Positions 34,563-43,411 of a stretch of DNA of 64,000 nucleotides are shown one piece after another. Every line of letters starts with the position of its first letter. The first letter of the stretch is position 1. The DNA lies in assembly GCF_011602485.2 (NCBI RefSeq), contig NZ_CP050022.2, forward strand, positions 4,546,001-4,610,000. The letters are read 5' to 3'. The notes under the pieces are model-generated. The model made no database searches. It worked only from the letters and a program-made list of their open reading frames with translations, and was not told the DNA's origin. This DNA comes from Bradyrhizobium sp. 1(2017). Lineage in GTDB: Bacteria; Pseudomonadota; Alphaproteobacteria; Rhizobiales; Xanthobacteraceae. The position numbers and the translations under genes are program-made.

Positions 34563-35852
34563 TCAACCGGACAGTTCCGGCATCCAGTCTCTCAGCTTTC
34601 GCGCGGCGCCGGCGACGTCGGCGATGGACCGAAATGCCGCCGCCTCCACCATCATTGCGCGCGCAAGCCGCACGGCGCGGGCTTCGCTGATGGCGCGCTT
34701 CTTCGGATCCTCGATCAGCTCGAAGTCGATATTGTGCGCGAGGCCGAAGATGCGGCGAATGGTTTTTGCGGCTGCGAAGCCGACCGTATCCGTGAACAGG
34801 CGATGCATGTAGGCCTGCCGCTCGGCTTCCAGTCGTGCGGCGCCCTTCTCGCCGGCAAAGAGCGAGACGGGATAAGCATCGCCCGCAGCGCCCGCGCGCC
34901 AGAGGCTCAGGAACTTGCCGGCGAACTCGCTCCAGACCCGCTCGACGGTCCCCAGCACCCAGGCCTCGAATGCGGCCCGCTCGCCCGGCGCGCGCTCGTG
35001 GCCGGCGGAGGCGAAATAGGCCATCAGGAGATTGGCCAGCACAGCGCCGATGTCGAACCCCATCGGGCCATAGAACGCGAATTCGGGGTCGATCACCCGG
35101 GTCTGGCTCTGCGTCACCATGATCGACCCGGTATGGAGATCGCCATGGAGCAGCGCCTCCGGGCTCGCCATGAACTTCAGCTTCAAGCGGGAGATCGCGA
35201 CATGCAGCTCCATGTCGTCGCGCAAGGCCGCCGCCAGGCCGTCGAGATAGGGCGCGGTCCAGCGATTCTGCTCGGCGATGCGGTAGGGATCGGTGAAGAT
35301 CAGATCCTCGGTAATCTTGCAGAGCGCATGGTTGCCGGCAAACGCGGCGATCCCCTCCTTCTTCTCGGCCGCAGACAGCGCGAGGTCGGAGGTGAAGAAC
35401 AGCGTCCGCGCCATGAAGGTGGTGATGTCGTCGACGAAGCCAGGATATTGCGTTGCCGCAACCAGCCCCTTGCGCATGATGATGTGGGGCTCGAGCAGCT
35501 CCATCACCGTCAGCGCCAGCGGCTCGTTGTGATGCAGCAGCGCCGGCACGAGGCCCGGCGCGAGCCGGGCCTGCTTCGACAGCGCCAAATATTCGTAATG
35601 GGCCCGTGACAGCGGCAGCGGCCAGCTCTCGCCGACGAGGCGGACGTAGGGCAGCGCCTGCTTCACGGCGATGCCGCCGCGCCCACCCTTGACGATGAAG
35701 ACGAGGTTGAGATTGCCGTCGCCGACCTCGGTGATCGCCCAGGACGCTGGCTCGCCGCCCAGGAGCGCGGCGATATCGGACAGGCTTGCGAGATAATCCC
35801 GCAAGGCCGCCTCATGCAAAATCCGGTAGTCCCCTGCCCGATCCCCGGTCAT
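34563..35852 (-). CDS. mtnK: S-methyl-5-thioribose kinase
   Basis: 429 aa. MtnK phosphorylates 5-methylthioribose in the methionine salvage pathway. The protein-kinase-like fold shows the G-loop region EVGDGNLNLVFIV (42-54), Lys64 in IAVKQALPYV, the catalytic loop LLHGDLHTGS (234-243) and the metal loop DPEFAFYGP (255-263). Length matches the family (about 400-430). Partner genes such as mtnA are not in this window. It is on the same strand as the peptide transporter genes but 271 bp upstream of them, so co-transcription is uncertain. Confidence 0.92.
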   Translation of the reverse strand: MTGDRAGDYRILHEAALRDYLASLSDIAALLGGEPASWAITEVGDGNLNLVFIVKGGRGGIAVKQALPYVRLVGESWPLPLSRAHYEYLALSKQARLAPGLVPALLHHNEPLALTVMELLEPHIIMRKGLVAATQYPGFVDDITTFMARTLFFTSDLALSAAEKKEGIAAFAGNHALCKITEDLIFTDPYRIAEQNRWTAPYLDGLAAALRDDMELHVAISRLKLKFMASPEALLHGDLHTGSIMVTQSQTRVIDPEFAFYGPMGFDIGAVLANLLMAYFASAGHERAPGERAAFEAWVLGTVERVWSEFAGKFLSLWRAGAAGDAYPVSLFAGEKGAARLEAERQAYMHRLFTDTVGFAAAKTIRRIFGLAHNIDFELIEDPKKRAISEARAVRLARAMMVEAAAFRSIADVAGAARKLRDWMPELSG

Positions 35853-35874
35853 GATGATCCCATCCCTGTCTGCG

Positions 35875-35970
35875 CCGGATCGTTACTCCCGATGCTGGCA
35901 AGCTCGAGCCGATCCCGGCCATTCTTTTGATCGGATCGTAATCGCAATCAACGCGGTCCGCTACCTGGTG
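35875..35970 (-). pseudogene. Duplicated 3' end of the 115-aa membrane protein gene
   Basis: About 95 bp match 36872-36967 in the same orientation, e.g. AAGCTCGAGCCGAT, TCTTTTGATCGG and TCGTAATCGCAAT. Translated on the minus strand it gives VADRVDCDYDPIKRMAGIGSS, against VADSVYCDYDPIKRKAEIGSS in the intact gene. Only the last 25 or so codons are present and the stop context has drifted, so this is a dead copy. It lies on the far side of yidB-glsB from the intact gene. Confidence 0.75.
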
Positions 35971-36122
35971 CTTTGGCTGTGCCGGCGAACAGGGATGGGC
36001 GCAAGGTGATTGGTATCGGGCGACTAGGCTGGGACGCTTGGTCGCGAGCCCACGATTTGCCGACCAGGAACACAAGTCGGCTGAGACGGTTTTGCTTTTC
36101 TGACCTTTTGAAGGAGCTGCCG

Positions 36123-36572
36123 ATGAGCCGCGGAATGCCCTCGATGACCGCCCTTCTGGCGATGCTGGCCATTGCCGGATATCAGAACCGGGATAAATTG
36201 GCTGAGCTGCTGAAAGGCGCGAGCGGCGGCACGTCCGCGGGCGGTCAACAGCCGCCTGGGGGCGTGCTCGGCAATCTCGGCGGCATGCTTGGCGCGGGCG
36301 GCATCGGCGGCCTGCTCAATGGCGGTATTGGCGAGCTCCTGGAGAGATTTAATCAGAATGGGCAGGGCGAGATCGCCGATTCATGGGTCAAGCCCGGGCC
36401 CAACAAGGATATCTCCTCGCCGCAGCTGAAAGAAGCGATCGGCAGCGACGTCCTGGAGAAGCTCGCACAGCAGACCGGGCTTTCCCAAGACGAGATCGTC
36501 GCACGGCTATCCCGCGAGCTTCCTTCCGCGATCGACAAATACACGCCGGATGGACGCCTGCCTGAGGCATAG
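36123..36572 (+). CDS. YidB family protein (DUF937)
   Basis: 149 aa from ATG 36123, preceded by AAGGAG; the frame is open further upstream to 35973 but that part overlaps the duplicated gene end. Residues about 45-75 are Gly-rich (GGVLGNLGGMLGAGGIGGLL), followed by the YidB core: FNQNGQGEIADSWVKPGPNK, LKEAIGSDVLEKLAQQTGLS, and SRELPSAIDKYTPDGRLP. The function of YidB proteins is unknown. It is followed 32 bp later by the glsB-type gene on the same strand. Confidence 0.88.
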   Translation: MSRGMPSMTALLAMLAIAGYQNRDKLAELLKGASGGTSAGGQQPPGGVLGNLGGMLGAGGIGGLLNGGIGELLERFNQNGQGEIADSWVKPGPNKDISSPQLKEAIGSDVLEKLAQQTGLSQDEIVARLSRELPSAIDKYTPDGRLPEA

Positions 36573-36604
36573 CTGCAGCGGCTCAATTCAGAAGAGGCGT
36601 ACAC

Positions 36605-36868
36605 ATGAGCCTTCTTTGGACCATCATCATCGGCTTTCTCGCCGGCGTGATCGCCAAGTTCATCATGCCGGGCGACAATGAACCTTCCGGGTTCATCCTG
36701 ACGACCATCCTTGGCATCGTCGGCGCCTTCGTCGCCTCCTACCTCGGCCAAGCGTTGGGCTGGTATCGCCCTGGTGAAGGCGCGGGCCTGATCGGTGCCG
36801 TGGTCGGCGCGATCATCGTGTTGTTTGTCTACGGTTTCATCGCCGGCCGGCAACGCCGCGCGATCTAG
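36605..36868 (+). CDS. GlsB/YeaQ/YmgE family membrane protein
   Basis: 87 aa from ATG 36605. Three hydrophobic segments are separated by short polar turns: LLWTIIIGFLAGVIAKFIMP, SGFILTTILGIVGAFVASYL and GLIGAVVGAIIVLFVYGFIA. The GxxAG and GxxGAFV patterns match the transglycosylase-associated (GlsB) family, small inner-membrane proteins linked to stress responses. It is convergent with the 115-aa gene, whose stop is 15 bp away. Confidence 0.9.
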   Translation: MSLLWTIIIGFLAGVIAKFIMPGDNEPSGFILTTILGIVGAFVASYLGQALGWYRPGEGAGLIGAVVGAIIVLFVYGFIAGRQRRAI

Positions 36869-36882
36869 ATTGGCGCGGATCG

Positions 36883-37230
36883 CTACTCCCGCTCCAGGAA
36901 GCTCGAGCCGATCTCGGCCTTTCTTTTGATCGGGTCGTAATCGCAATAGACGCTGTCCGCCACCAGCGTGTAGCTGGCGTAGACGCTGTATTTGTCGGTC
37001 TTGACCGAATTCAGCCCGATCACCGAGGTGCTCTTGCCGCCGTTCCATTTGAACGGTGTCGAGCTCTTGGCCTGCTCGCAGGCCATCACGGCCTCGTTGA
37101 AGACATAGCCCTCGACGAACGCCTTCAAGGTGCGCACCTGGACCGCCATCTTCCATTCGACATAGCCGATGGCGCCGAGGCCGGCGACGATGAGCACCAG
37201 AAGCGCAATGACGATCCTCTGAAAAGTCAT
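36883..37230 (-). CDS. Hypothetical membrane-anchored protein (115 aa)
   Basis: From ATG 37230 (MTFQRIVIALLVLIVAGLGA). A single N-terminal membrane anchor (residues 5-25) is followed by an exported domain of about 90 residues with three cysteines (VMACEQAKSS, VYCDYDPIKRK). It ends IGSSFLERE. I do not recognise a named family. Its last 95 bp are duplicated at 35875-35970. It follows the DUF1467 gene on the same strand after 32 bp, so it may be the tail of the nuo-birA-rnj-mce run. Confidence 0.7.
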   Translation of the reverse strand: MTFQRIVIALLVLIVAGLGAIGYVEWKMAVQVRTLKAFVEGYVFNEAVMACEQAKSSTPFKWNGGKSTSVIGLNSVKTDKYSVYASYTLVADSVYCDYDPIKRKAEIGSSFLERE

Positions 37231-37262
37231 TCGGTCCCCCAAAACAATCGTCAGCAAAAAAG

Positions 37263-37538
37263 CTAGAAAGGCATTCCCATCATCTTCGACAGGCGCTCGA
37301 TCGAAAGATAGCCGGCGTAGTAGGCGGCAAGGCCGATACCGAAGACGATGGCCGAGATGATCGTTGTCCAGATCAGCTTTCGTCCCATGCGGGTAAGGAT
37401 GGGTGCGCCGGGGTCGGTGCCGGGCGCGCCGACGCCGTCCTCGTGCTGGCTGCGGACGCCGAACGGCAGCGTCACGAACAGCATGACCCACCACAGCACG
37501 AAATAGATCGCGAGCCAGGTTGAAATCTGGATGGCCAT
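37263..37538 (-). CDS. DUF1467 family membrane protein
   Basis: 91 aa. Two membrane segments (TWLAIYFVLWWVMLFVTLPF and IWTTIISAIVFGIGLAAYYA) flank a polar loop with the family signature FGVRSQHEDGVGAPGTDPGAP. Function unknown. The gene is characteristic of alphaproteobacteria, where it usually sits between mce and proS. Here mce is 9 bp upstream as expected, but proS is 29 kb away. Confidence 0.92.
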   Translation of the reverse strand: MAIQISTWLAIYFVLWWVMLFVTLPFGVRSQHEDGVGAPGTDPGAPILTRMGRKLIWTTIISAIVFGIGLAAYYAGYLSIERLSKMMGMPF

Positions 37539-37547
37539 GGCGCGGCC

Positions 37548-37952
37548 TTATGCCTGCTCGATCTCGACGAGGGCGCCGGAGAAATCCTTGGGGTGCAGGA
37601 ACAGCACCGGCTTGCCGTGGGCGCCGATCTTCGGCACGCCGTCGCCGAGCACCCGCGCTCCCTCCTTCACCAGCGTATCGCGCGAGGCGATGATGTCGAC
37701 GACCTCGTAGCAGATATGGTGGATGCCGCCGTCGGCGTTGCGCTCGAGGAATTTTGCGATCGGCGAGGCTTCGCCGAGCGGCTCGATGAACTCGATCTTG
37801 GTGTTGGGCAGCGTCGCGAACACGGTGGTGACGCCGTGCTCGGGCAGCGGCACGGCTGCCGAAATCTCGGCCCCGAACGCCGCACCATAGATCTTCGCGG
37901 CCTTGACGGCGTCCTTGGTCGCGATCGCGACATGGTTGAGCCGGCCCAGCAT
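37548..37952 (-). CDS. mce: Methylmalonyl-CoA epimerase
   Basis: 134 aa. It interconverts (S)- and (R)-methylmalonyl-CoA in propionate catabolism. The VOC fold is complete: GRLNHVAIATKDAVKAAKIY with a metal His, TTVFATLPNTKIEFIEPLGE, DGGIHHICYEVVDI with a second His, and the last strand GALVEIEQA with a ligand Glu. Length is typical. It starts 13 bp after rnj ends and is part of the birA-rnj-mce-DUF1467 run. Confidence 0.93.
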   Translation of the reverse strand: MLGRLNHVAIATKDAVKAAKIYGAAFGAEISAAVPLPEHGVTTVFATLPNTKIEFIEPLGEASPIAKFLERNADGGIHHICYEVVDIIASRDTLVKEGARVLGDGVPKIGAHGKPVLFLHPKDFSGALVEIEQA

Positions 37953-37965
37953 CTTGTCTCTCCCC

Positions 37966-39636
37966 TTACACTGTCAGCACATGTACCAGACAGGGGGGCT
38001 TTTTACCCCAATGTTCGTTGATGACGGCACGGACAGCGCGTCGCACCGACTCCGCCAGAGCGTCCGGATCGCGGCGGCGCGCCCTGGGCAGCCCCTCGAT
38101 GGTGGACGTCACGGCGTCGAAGACCAGATCGTCAAAGGCCTCGCCCGCCCTGTTCTTCTCGGGAATGCCGACGAGATCGACCTCGGGATCGTCGGCGAGC
38201 TCGCCCTGCTCCGTCATGGCCACGGCCACGAAGGCGCAGCCGGAAAAGGCCATGCGGCGGCGCTCGACCACCGCGCGGGATTTGGAATCCTCCAGGATCG
38301 TGCCGTCCTTGTAGAGACGGCCCGACGGCACCTCGCCGACGATGCCGGGGTCGCCGGGGCCGAGCTTGACGAGGTCGCCGTTGCGGCAGACCAGCACGCG
38401 CGGCACGCCCGCGGCGCGCGCGAGCTTTGCGTGCTCATTCAAGTGCAACGCCTCGCCGTGGACCGGGATCAGGAGCTGCGGCTTCACCCAGGAGATCAGA
38501 TCGCGCAGCTCGTCGCGGCGGGGATGGCCGGAAACGTGGACCAGGTGGTCGCGGTCGGTGATCACCTCGACGCCCTGGAGCACGAGGTTGTTGATGATCG
38601 AGCCGACGGCCTTCTCGTTGCCGGGAATGGTGCGCGAGGAGAAGATGACGCTGTCGCCGCGATTGAGCGTGATCTCGGGATGGTCGTCATTGGCGATGCG
38701 CGCCAGCGCGGCGCGCGGCTCGCCCTGGCTGCCGGTGCACAGCGCCAGCACCTTGTCCTGCGGCAGGTGGCCGTAGACCTCGGGCGAGCGGAAGTTCTGC
38801 ACGCCGTCGAGATAACCGCATTCGCGCGCGACCTGCACCACGCGCTCCATGGCGCGGCCGACCACGACGACCTCGCGGTCCGCGGCCTTCGCGGCCTCGG
38901 CCACGGCCTTGATCCGGGAGACGTTAGAGGCGAACGTCGTCACCGCGACGCGGCCCTTGGCTGATTTCACGAGATCGATGATGGTCCGGGCAACCTCGGC
39001 CTCCGACGGCGAGCGGCCGTCGCGCACGGCGTTGGTGGAATCGCCGATCAAGGCGAGCACGCCCTCCTCGCCGAGCTCACGCAGCCGCTTCTCGTCGGTC
39101 GGCGCGCCCAGCGTCGGGGTCGGGTCGATCTTCCAGTCGCCGGTGTGCAGCACCGTGCCGGCTTCGGTGTGGATCGCCAGCGCGTGCGCTTCCGGAATGG
39201 AGTGCGCAACGGGGATGAACTCGACGTTGAACGGGCCGACATCGATGCGGCCGCCGGACGGGATCACCGTAACAGGGATGTTGGGCGCATTGCGCTCGGC
39301 GGCGCATTTGGCCTCGAACAGCGCCGCGCTGAACTGGGTCGCATAGATCGGGCATTGCAGCTTCGGCCACAGATCGATGATCGCGCCGAAATGATCCTCA
39401 TGGGCGTGGGTCAAGACCAGGCCCATCAGGTTCTTGCGTTCCTTCTCCAGGAAGGAGATGTCCGGCATGATCAGGTCGATGCCGGGCAGATGCTCCTCGT
39501 CGCCGAAGGAGACGCCGAGATCGACGGCGAGCCAGGCCCGCTGGTGGCGGTTGCCGAGGCCGTAGATCGACAGGTTCATGCCGATCTCGCCGACGCCGCC
39601 GAGCGGCGCAAACACCAGTTCGTCGGGCCTCGCCAT
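37966..39636 (-). CDS. rnj: Ribonuclease J
   Basis: 556 aa from ATG 39636, which overlaps the birA stop (TGATG); the GTG just before it is an alternative. RNase J is a 5'-3' exo- and endoribonuclease that matures rRNA and degrades mRNA. The metallo-beta-lactamase motif HAHEDH is at residues 77-82, with HSIPEAH and GDWKIDPTP as later metal ligands. The beta-CASP region (ALIGDSTNA, ALCTGSQGEPRAAL) and HPRRDEL are clear. The C-terminal domain (from about 450) ends VNEHWGKKP-like INEHWGKKPPCLVHVL. Confidence 0.94.
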   Translation of the reverse strand: MARPDELVFAPLGGVGEIGMNLSIYGLGNRHQRAWLAVDLGVSFGDEEHLPGIDLIMPDISFLEKERKNLMGLVLTHAHEDHFGAIIDLWPKLQCPIYATQFSAALFEAKCAAERNAPNIPVTVIPSGGRIDVGPFNVEFIPVAHSIPEAHALAIHTEAGTVLHTGDWKIDPTPTLGAPTDEKRLRELGEEGVLALIGDSTNAVRDGRSPSEAEVARTIIDLVKSAKGRVAVTTFASNVSRIKAVAEAAKAADREVVVVGRAMERVVQVARECGYLDGVQNFRSPEVYGHLPQDKVLALCTGSQGEPRAALARIANDDHPEITLNRGDSVIFSSRTIPGNEKAVGSIINNLVLQGVEVITDRDHLVHVSGHPRRDELRDLISWVKPQLLIPVHGEALHLNEHAKLARAAGVPRVLVCRNGDLVKLGPGDPGIVGEVPSGRLYKDGTILEDSKSRAVVERRRMAFSGCAFVAVAMTEQGELADDPEVDLVGIPEKNRAGEAFDDLVFDAVTSTIEGLPRARRRDPDALAESVRRAVRAVINEHWGKKPPCLVHVLTV

Positions 39637-40442
39637 CACGCAGCTCCCACGGAGGCGGCCGGACCGAAGAACACCTCGCCCGCTGCGACCGGCACAATCC
39701 GGCCTTCCGCGGTGCGGACGATCAGGCAGCCGGTGTCGTCGATGGTGTCAAAAACGCCTTCCAGTGTCATCGCACCCGTATGGATCGCAACGCGTTCACC
39801 GAGGCCGGCGGCGCGCTCCAGCCAGAGCTTGCGGATCTCGGCAAAGCCGCGGCCATTGTCCCAGATGCCGCGGAACTCGACCCAGGCATCCGAGAGCGCC
39901 GAGAACAGCTCTTCGGCGCTGATCTGGACGCCGAGCGTCGCGAGCGACACCGCGGGCGTCGGCGTGCCTTCCGGCGCGGCCACGACATTGGTGCCCATGC
40001 CCGCGACGACCGCGAGTCTGTCGCCGATGGCCTCGGCCTCGAGCGCGATGCCGACGAGCTTCTTGCCGCCGGCGAGCACGTCATTCGGCCATTTCAGCGC
40101 GTAGCGGGGGCGGCCCTCGCCGAGGCGCAACGCAGCCTCGAGGCTCACCCTCTCCAGTGCCGCCTCCTGCGCCAGCCCGGCGGCAAAGCCGAGGGTCGCC
40201 GCGACGGCCGGGGTGATATCCATGATCTCGAGGACACTCGCGGCGAGATTGCCCTTGGGCGCGATCCACGCCCGCTGGCGCCGGCCGCGCCCGGCGGTCT
40301 GCTCGGATGTGACGAACCACATCGGGCCGCGTTCGCCGCGCCTCGCGTGCTCGATCGCGTCGGTATTGGTCGAGCCGGTCCGATCGAAAGCCGCGAGCTT
40401 GTAGCCCGCGGCCTGTGCGCGAGGACCGAGCGCGAACCCCAT
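39636..40442 (-). CDS. birA: Biotin--[acetyl-CoA-carboxylase] ligase
   Basis: 268 aa. BirA attaches biotin to the carboxyl-carrier protein of acetyl-CoA carboxylase and related enzymes. Motifs: the biotinyl-AMP loop TAGRGRRQRAW, GNLAASVL, KWPNDVLAGGKKLVGI with the catalytic Lys, and GMGTNVVAAPEG. There is no N-terminal DNA-binding domain, so it is a group I enzyme without repressor function. It starts 1 bp after nuoN ends and is translationally coupled to rnj. Confidence 0.94.
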   Translation of the reverse strand: MGFALGPRAQAAGYKLAAFDRTGSTNTDAIEHARRGERGPMWFVTSEQTAGRGRRQRAWIAPKGNLAASVLEIMDITPAVAATLGFAAGLAQEAALERVSLEAALRLGEGRPRYALKWPNDVLAGGKKLVGIALEAEAIGDRLAVVAGMGTNVVAAPEGTPTPAVSLATLGVQISAEELFSALSDAWVEFRGIWDNGRGFAEIRKLWLERAAGLGERVAIHTGAMTLEGVFDTIDDTGCLIVRTAEGRIVPVAAGEVFFGPAASVGAA

Positions 40443-40443
40443 C

Positions 40444-41880
40444 CTAGAACAGCGACTTTGCCGCGGCGGAGGCGACGCTCACCACGGGACCCGCGAACAG
40501 CGCGAACAGCAGGTTGAACAGGCCCGCGACCGCGAGCACCGTCCGCACCTCGATCCGGACAGGATCGACCTGACCGGCCGGCTCGTCGAAGTACATCGTC
40601 TTGACGATGGTGAGATAGTAATAGGCGCCAATGACGCTGGAGAGCACACCGATCACGGCGAGCGTGAACAGGTTCGCCTTGATGGCGGCGACGAAGACGT
40701 ACCATTTGGCGAAGAAGCCGGCGAGCGGCGGAATGCCGGCGAGCGAGAACAGGAGCATCGCGAACATGAAGGCGAGCAGCGGATTGGTCCGCGACAGGCC
40801 TGCGAAATCGCTAATCTGCTCCACGGCCTGGCCGTTGCGCTTCATCGCAAGGATGATCGAGAACGAGCCGAGCGTCATCGCGACGTAGATGACGATGTAC
40901 ATCAAGACGCCCTGCGCGCCCTCGACCGTGCCGGAGGCGAGGCCGACGAGGGCAAAGCCCATGTGGCCGATCGAGGAGTACGCCATCAGGCGCTTGATGT
41001 TGGTCTGGCCGATCGCGGCGAAGGAGCCGAGCACCATCGAGGCGATCGCCACGAACACCAGGATCTGCTGCCACTGCGAGACGATGCCGGGGAATGCGGT
41101 CAGCGTGACGCGGGTGAAGACGGCGAGCGCGGCCACCTTCGGCGCCGAGGCGAAGAAAGCGGTGACCGGCGTCGGGGCGCCCTCATAGACGTCCGGCGTC
41201 CACATGTGGAACGGCACGGCCGAGACCTTGAAGCAGAGGCCGGCGAGCAGGAACACGAGGCCGAAGACCAGGCCAGTATTCGAGATCGTCGCGGCAGCGG
41301 CAATTCCGGTGAAGCTGACCGTGCCGGTGAAGCCATAGACCAGCGAGGAGCCGTAGAGCAGCATGCCCGAGGACAGCGCGCCGAGCACGAAATACTTCAG
41401 GCCGGCTTCGGTCGACTTGGCATTGTCGCGGTTCGAGGACGCCACGACGTAGAGCGCGAGCGACATCAACTCGAGGCCGAGATAGAGCGAGATCAGATCG
41501 CCGGCCGAGATCAGCACCATCATGCCGAGCGTCGAGAGCAGCACCAGGATGGCGTATTCGAAGATGCGGCGCGAGGGATCGGACAGGAATTCGGTCGACA
41601 GCACCAGCGTCACCGCCGAGCCGATCAGGGCCAGGATCTTCATGAAGCGGGCGAAGTCGTCGACGATGAAGCTGCCGCCGAAGGTCACCTGCTTGCCCGC
41701 GGGCTGCATGTAGACGAGCGCGCCGACCACGATCAGCAGCACGACCGCCAGCGAGGTGACGGTCCTGGTCGTCTCCTGCCCGCGATAGGCCCCCAGCATC
41801 AGCAGCGCCATGGCGCCGACCGCGAGCACGATCTCGGGCAGCACCGGCGCCAGTTGATAACCTGCAGTCTCAAAGCTCAT
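40444..41880 (-). CDS. nuoN: NADH-quinone oxidoreductase subunit N
   Basis: 478 aa. One of the three antiporter-like proton-pumping subunits of complex I. About 14 membrane helices; the Proton_antipo_M core includes GLELMSLALYVVASSNRDN (with the key Glu in TM5), LCFKVSAVPFHMWTPDVYEGA (Lys in TM7) and NIKRLMAYSSIGHMGF. It is the last nuo gene, 22 bp after nuoM, and abuts birA. Confidence 0.96.
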   Translation of the reverse strand: MSFETAGYQLAPVLPEIVLAVGAMALLMLGAYRGQETTRTVTSLAVVLLIVVGALVYMQPAGKQVTFGGSFIVDDFARFMKILALIGSAVTLVLSTEFLSDPSRRIFEYAILVLLSTLGMMVLISAGDLISLYLGLELMSLALYVVASSNRDNAKSTEAGLKYFVLGALSSGMLLYGSSLVYGFTGTVSFTGIAAAATISNTGLVFGLVFLLAGLCFKVSAVPFHMWTPDVYEGAPTPVTAFFASAPKVAALAVFTRVTLTAFPGIVSQWQQILVFVAIASMVLGSFAAIGQTNIKRLMAYSSIGHMGFALVGLASGTVEGAQGVLMYIVIYVAMTLGSFSIILAMKRNGQAVEQISDFAGLSRTNPLLAFMFAMLLFSLAGIPPLAGFFAKWYVFVAAIKANLFTLAVIGVLSSVIGAYYYLTIVKTMYFDEPAGQVDPVRIEVRTVLAVAGLFNLLFALFAGPVVSVASAAAKSLF

Positions 41881-41902
41881 GGCGATATCCTGACCTGCCC
41901 GC

Positions 41903-43411
41903 TCACTGGAGCAGTGCGGCGGCCTTCACGGCCGTCACAGCGGTGTTGTAATTATTGACGAGTTGCTGGACCGAGGCGGCCGACATATCGAGCACCGGCT
42001 TCGGATAGACGCCGAACAGGATCGTCAGCGCGATCAGCGGGAACAGCGTCACACATTCGCGCAAGGTGAGATCCTTCATGCTCGCCAGCGACGGCTTGAC
42101 CAGCGCCCCGAACACGACCTTGCGATAGAGCCACAGCGCGTAAGCCGCCGACAGGATCACGCCGAAGGTCGCGAAGAACGCGGTCGGGATCGAGACCTTG
42201 AAGGTGCCGAGCAGCGTCATGAACTCGCCGACGAAGCCGCTCGTGCCGGGCAGACCGACATTGGCCATGGTGAAGACCATGAAGGTCAGCGCGTAGAGCG
42301 GCATTCGGTTGACGAGGCCGCCATAGGCCGCGATCTCGCGGGTGTGCAGGCGGTCGTAGACGACGCCGACGCAGAGGAACAGCGCGCCGGAGACGATGCC
42401 GTGCGAGATCATCTGGAACACACCGCCGGCGACGCCCTGCATGGTGCCGGCGAAGATGCCCATGGTGACGAAGCCCATATGCGCGACCGAGGAGTACGCG
42501 ATCAGCTTCTTCATGTCCTCCTGCATCAAGGCCACCAGCGAGGTGTAGATGATGGCAATGGCCGAGAGCGTGAAGACCAGCGGCGCGAAGTCGTGCGAGG
42601 CCAGCGGGAACATCGGCAGCGAGAAGCGCAGGAAGCCGTAGCCGCCCATCTTCAGCAGGATCGCGGCCAGGACCACCGAGCCCGCGGTCGGCGCCTCGAC
42701 GTGAGCGTCGGGCAGCCAGGTGTGCACCGGCCACATCGGCATCTTCACCGCAAACGAGGCGAAGAAGGCCAGCCACGCCCAGGTCTGCAGGGACCGCGGC
42801 ACCGCGGTGTGCATCAAGGTCGGGATGTCCGTGGTGCCGCCGTTCCAGTACAGCGCCATGATGGCGAGCAGCATCAGGACCGAGCCGAGCAGCGTGTAGA
42901 GGAAGAACTTGAACGACGCATAGACCCGGCGCGGGCCGCCCCAGACGCCGATGATCAGGAACATCGGGATCAGGCCGCCCTCGAAGAACAGATAGAACAG
43001 CACGAGATCGAGCGCCGAGAAGGTGCCGATCATCAGCGTTTCCAGGATCAGGAACGCCATCATGTATTCGCGGACGCGGTTGGTGACCGCCTTCCAGCTC
43101 GCGATGATGCAGAACGGCATGATCGCGGTGGTCAGGATCACCAGCGGCAGCGAGATGCCGTCGACGCCCATGTGGTAGGTGATGCCGGTGGCGAGCCAGT
43201 TCGCCTTCTCCACGAACTGGAAGTCGGGGTTTGCGGGATCGAAGCGCATGACCAGGATCACCGACACCGCGAAGGTAATCAGCGTGGTCCAGAGCGCGAT
43301 CCAGCGCGAATTGCGCTTGGCCGCCTCGTCATCGCCGCGGCTCAGATAGACGATCAGCGCACCGACCAGGGGCAGGAACGTCGTGACCGAAAGGATGGGC
43401 CAGGTTGTCAT
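41903..43411 (-). CDS. nuoM: NADH-quinone oxidoreductase subunit M
   Basis: 502 aa. Antiporter-like subunit of complex I. Motifs: [20 protein letters not shown] with the TM5 Glu, [21 protein letters not shown] with the TM7 Lys, and [17 protein letters not shown]-terminal helices end with the discontinuous TM region. It starts directly at the end of nuoL with no gap. All features expected for a working pump channel are present. Confidence 0.96.
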   Translation of the reverse strand: MTTWPILSVTTFLPLVGALIVYLSRGDDEAAKRNSRWIALWTTLITFAVSVILVMRFDPANPDFQFVEKANWLATGITYHMGVDGISLPLVILTTAIMPFCIIASWKAVTNRVREYMMAFLILETLMIGTFSALDLVLFYLFFEGGLIPMFLIIGVWGGPRRVYASFKFFLYTLLGSVLMLLAIMALYWNGGTTDIPTLMHTAVPRSLQTWAWLAFFASFAVKMPMWPVHTWLPDAHVEAPTAGSVVLAAILLKMGGYGFLRFSLPMFPLASHDFAPLVFTLSAIAIIYTSLVALMQEDMKKLIAYSSVAHMGFVTMGIFAGTMQGVAGGVFQMISHGIVSGALFLCVGVVYDRLHTREIAAYGGLVNRMPLYALTFMVFTMANVGLPGTSGFVGEFMTLLGTFKVSIPTAFFATFGVILSAAYALWLYRKVVFGALVKPSLASMKDLTLRECVTLFPLIALTILFGVYPKPVLDMSAASVQQLVNNYNTAVTAVKAAALLQ

